Made by a program: the position numbers and the translations under genes
Shown here: piece by piece, positions 4,608 through 5,185 of the stretch
How positions within the stretch are numbered: position 1 is the first letter of the stretch
How the letters are laid out: every line of letters begins with the position of its first letter
The notes under the pieces: model-generated
Database searches by the model: none
What the model saw: the letters and a program-made list of their open reading frames with translations, nothing else
Told to the model about the DNA's origin: nothing
NCBI GenBank assembly: GCA_934645125.1
Contig: CAKUDT010000118.1
Location: 1-5,185, forward strand
From: an uncultured Eggerthellaceae bacterium
Lineage (GTDB): Bacteria > Actinomycetota > Coriobacteriia > Coriobacteriales > Eggerthellaceae
Direction of reading: 5' to 3'
DNA length: 5,185 nucleotides

Positions 4608-5185
4608 ACTTGCTTTGCGTAACGTGCACCGCAGCGCGCGCGATTACGCCATTTATTTCGTGACCGTTGCCTTGGGCGTGGCGATGTTCTACGCGTTTAA
4701 CACCATCAGCGACCAGGCAGTTCTTTTCGATGCACTTTCCGGCGATAGCCTTCAGATGCTGGATATGCTGAATACCCTGAGGGGCTTGCTTTCGGGCGTT
4801 ATTGTGTGCGTTCTGGGATTTCTGGTAGTGTATGCTAACCGCTTCCTTATCAGGCGCCGCCGCCGTGAATTCGGCACGTATCTCATGTTAGGCATGAGCG
4901 CGGGGCGCGTAAGCCGCATTCTGCTGCTTGAGACCATTATTGTGGGATGCGCGTCGCTTGTGGTTGGTTTGGCGCTGGGAATTGCGCTCTCACAGGGGCT
5001 TTCGTTTACCACGGCGGCGCTCATGGGTACCACCATGACGAAGTACCGCTTCATTGTTTCCGGCAGCGCCATCGTGTTCACCGTTATCTGCTTTGCGGCT
5101 ATTTTCGTGCTTTCCGCGCTGATCGACATCGTTTACATTCGTCGTTGCAAGTTGGCCGCGCTTCTTTCAGCGCACCAGGCAAACG
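4597..5185 (+). CDS. FtsX-type ABC permease, Bce-type, N-terminal part (3' end outside window)
   Basis: The open frame starts at ATG 4597 inside the ATPase gene and runs without a stop to the window edge, giving 196 residues of a protein that is usually about 650 long. It begins MLAKLALRNVHRSARDYAIY, the typical BceB N terminus. Four membrane helices are visible: about residues 18-38, 62-82, 108-133 and 153-177. After the second comes the charged FtsX-family element RRRRREFGTYLMLGM (86-100), and after the fourth the basic stretch RRCKLAALL (182-190) that ends the first FtsX domain. The large extracellular domain thought to contact the peptide/lipid target in BceB lies beyond the window. The 11-nt overlap, with only a modest GGTGAG (4584-4589) as ribosome site, suggests translation coupled to the ATPase. 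It should form the membrane complex with the ATPase and interact with the two-helix kinase. Confidence 0.93.
   Translation, partial: MLAKLALRNVHRSARDYAIYFVTVALGVAMFYAFNTISDQAVLFDALSGDSLQMLDMLNTLRGLLSGVIVCVLGFLVVYANRFLIRRRRREFGTYLMLGMSAGRVSRILLLETIIVGCASLVVGLALGIALSQGLSFTTAALMGTTMTKYRFIVSGSAIVFTVICFAAIFVLSALIDIVYIRRCKLAALLSAHQAN

Noticed and set aside
4752..5129. A 125-codon minus-strand open frame opposite the permease
   Set aside because: The plus-strand frame here encodes clear FtsX-family membrane segments; the antisense translation is Ser/Thr/Arg-rich with no domain.

Overview
This 5,185-bp window is bacterial chromosome of moderately high G+C (mid-50s percent by eye), with dense coding and a few clearly AT-richer spacers. 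Codon use, strong AAGGAGG ribosome sites, a type III pantothenate kinase and a Bce-type peptide-resistance module together suggest a gut-type actinobacterium of the class Coriobacteriia (Eggerthella/Slackia-like). This is an inference from style and gene content. No taxonomic marker is present.

Layout. Positions 1-391 (+) hold the C-terminal part of a type III pantothenate kinase (coaX). It ends one base away from the stop of a convergent P1-family (S58) autoprocessing peptidase at 393-1427 (-). Next is a 483-bp gene-free spacer between divergent genes, 1428-1910. It contains an AT-rich island, a Bce-like inverted repeat, a good sigma-70-type promoter and a perfect 17-bp palindrome at the predicted transcription start. 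From 1911 to the right edge is one functional module on the + strand: an OmpR-family response regulator (1911-2573), an intramembrane-sensing histidine kinase (2570-3595, ATGA overlap), a 208-bp regulatory spacer, a MacB/Bce-type ABC ATPase (3804-4607), and the first 196 residues of its FtsX-type permease partner (4597 to beyond 5185, 11-nt overlap).

How the genes work together. The four right-hand genes have the architecture of BceRS-BceAB modules. In these, the ABC transporter both detects and relieves inhibition by antimicrobial peptides that target cell-wall lipid intermediates. The kinase has almost no extracellular part and reads the transporter's state, and the regulator switches on the transporter promoter. 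Both the regulator promoter and the transporter promoter contain a CTTACAA-led inverted repeat that matches 8 of the 9 specified bases of the TNACA-N4-TGTAA motif recalled for Bce-type regulators. The transporter promoter has an extra half-site at an 11-bp helical repeat. The regulator promoter carries an unrelated palindrome that could be the site of a second regulator. CoaX (coenzyme A synthesis) and the P1 peptidase appear to be unrelated neighbours.
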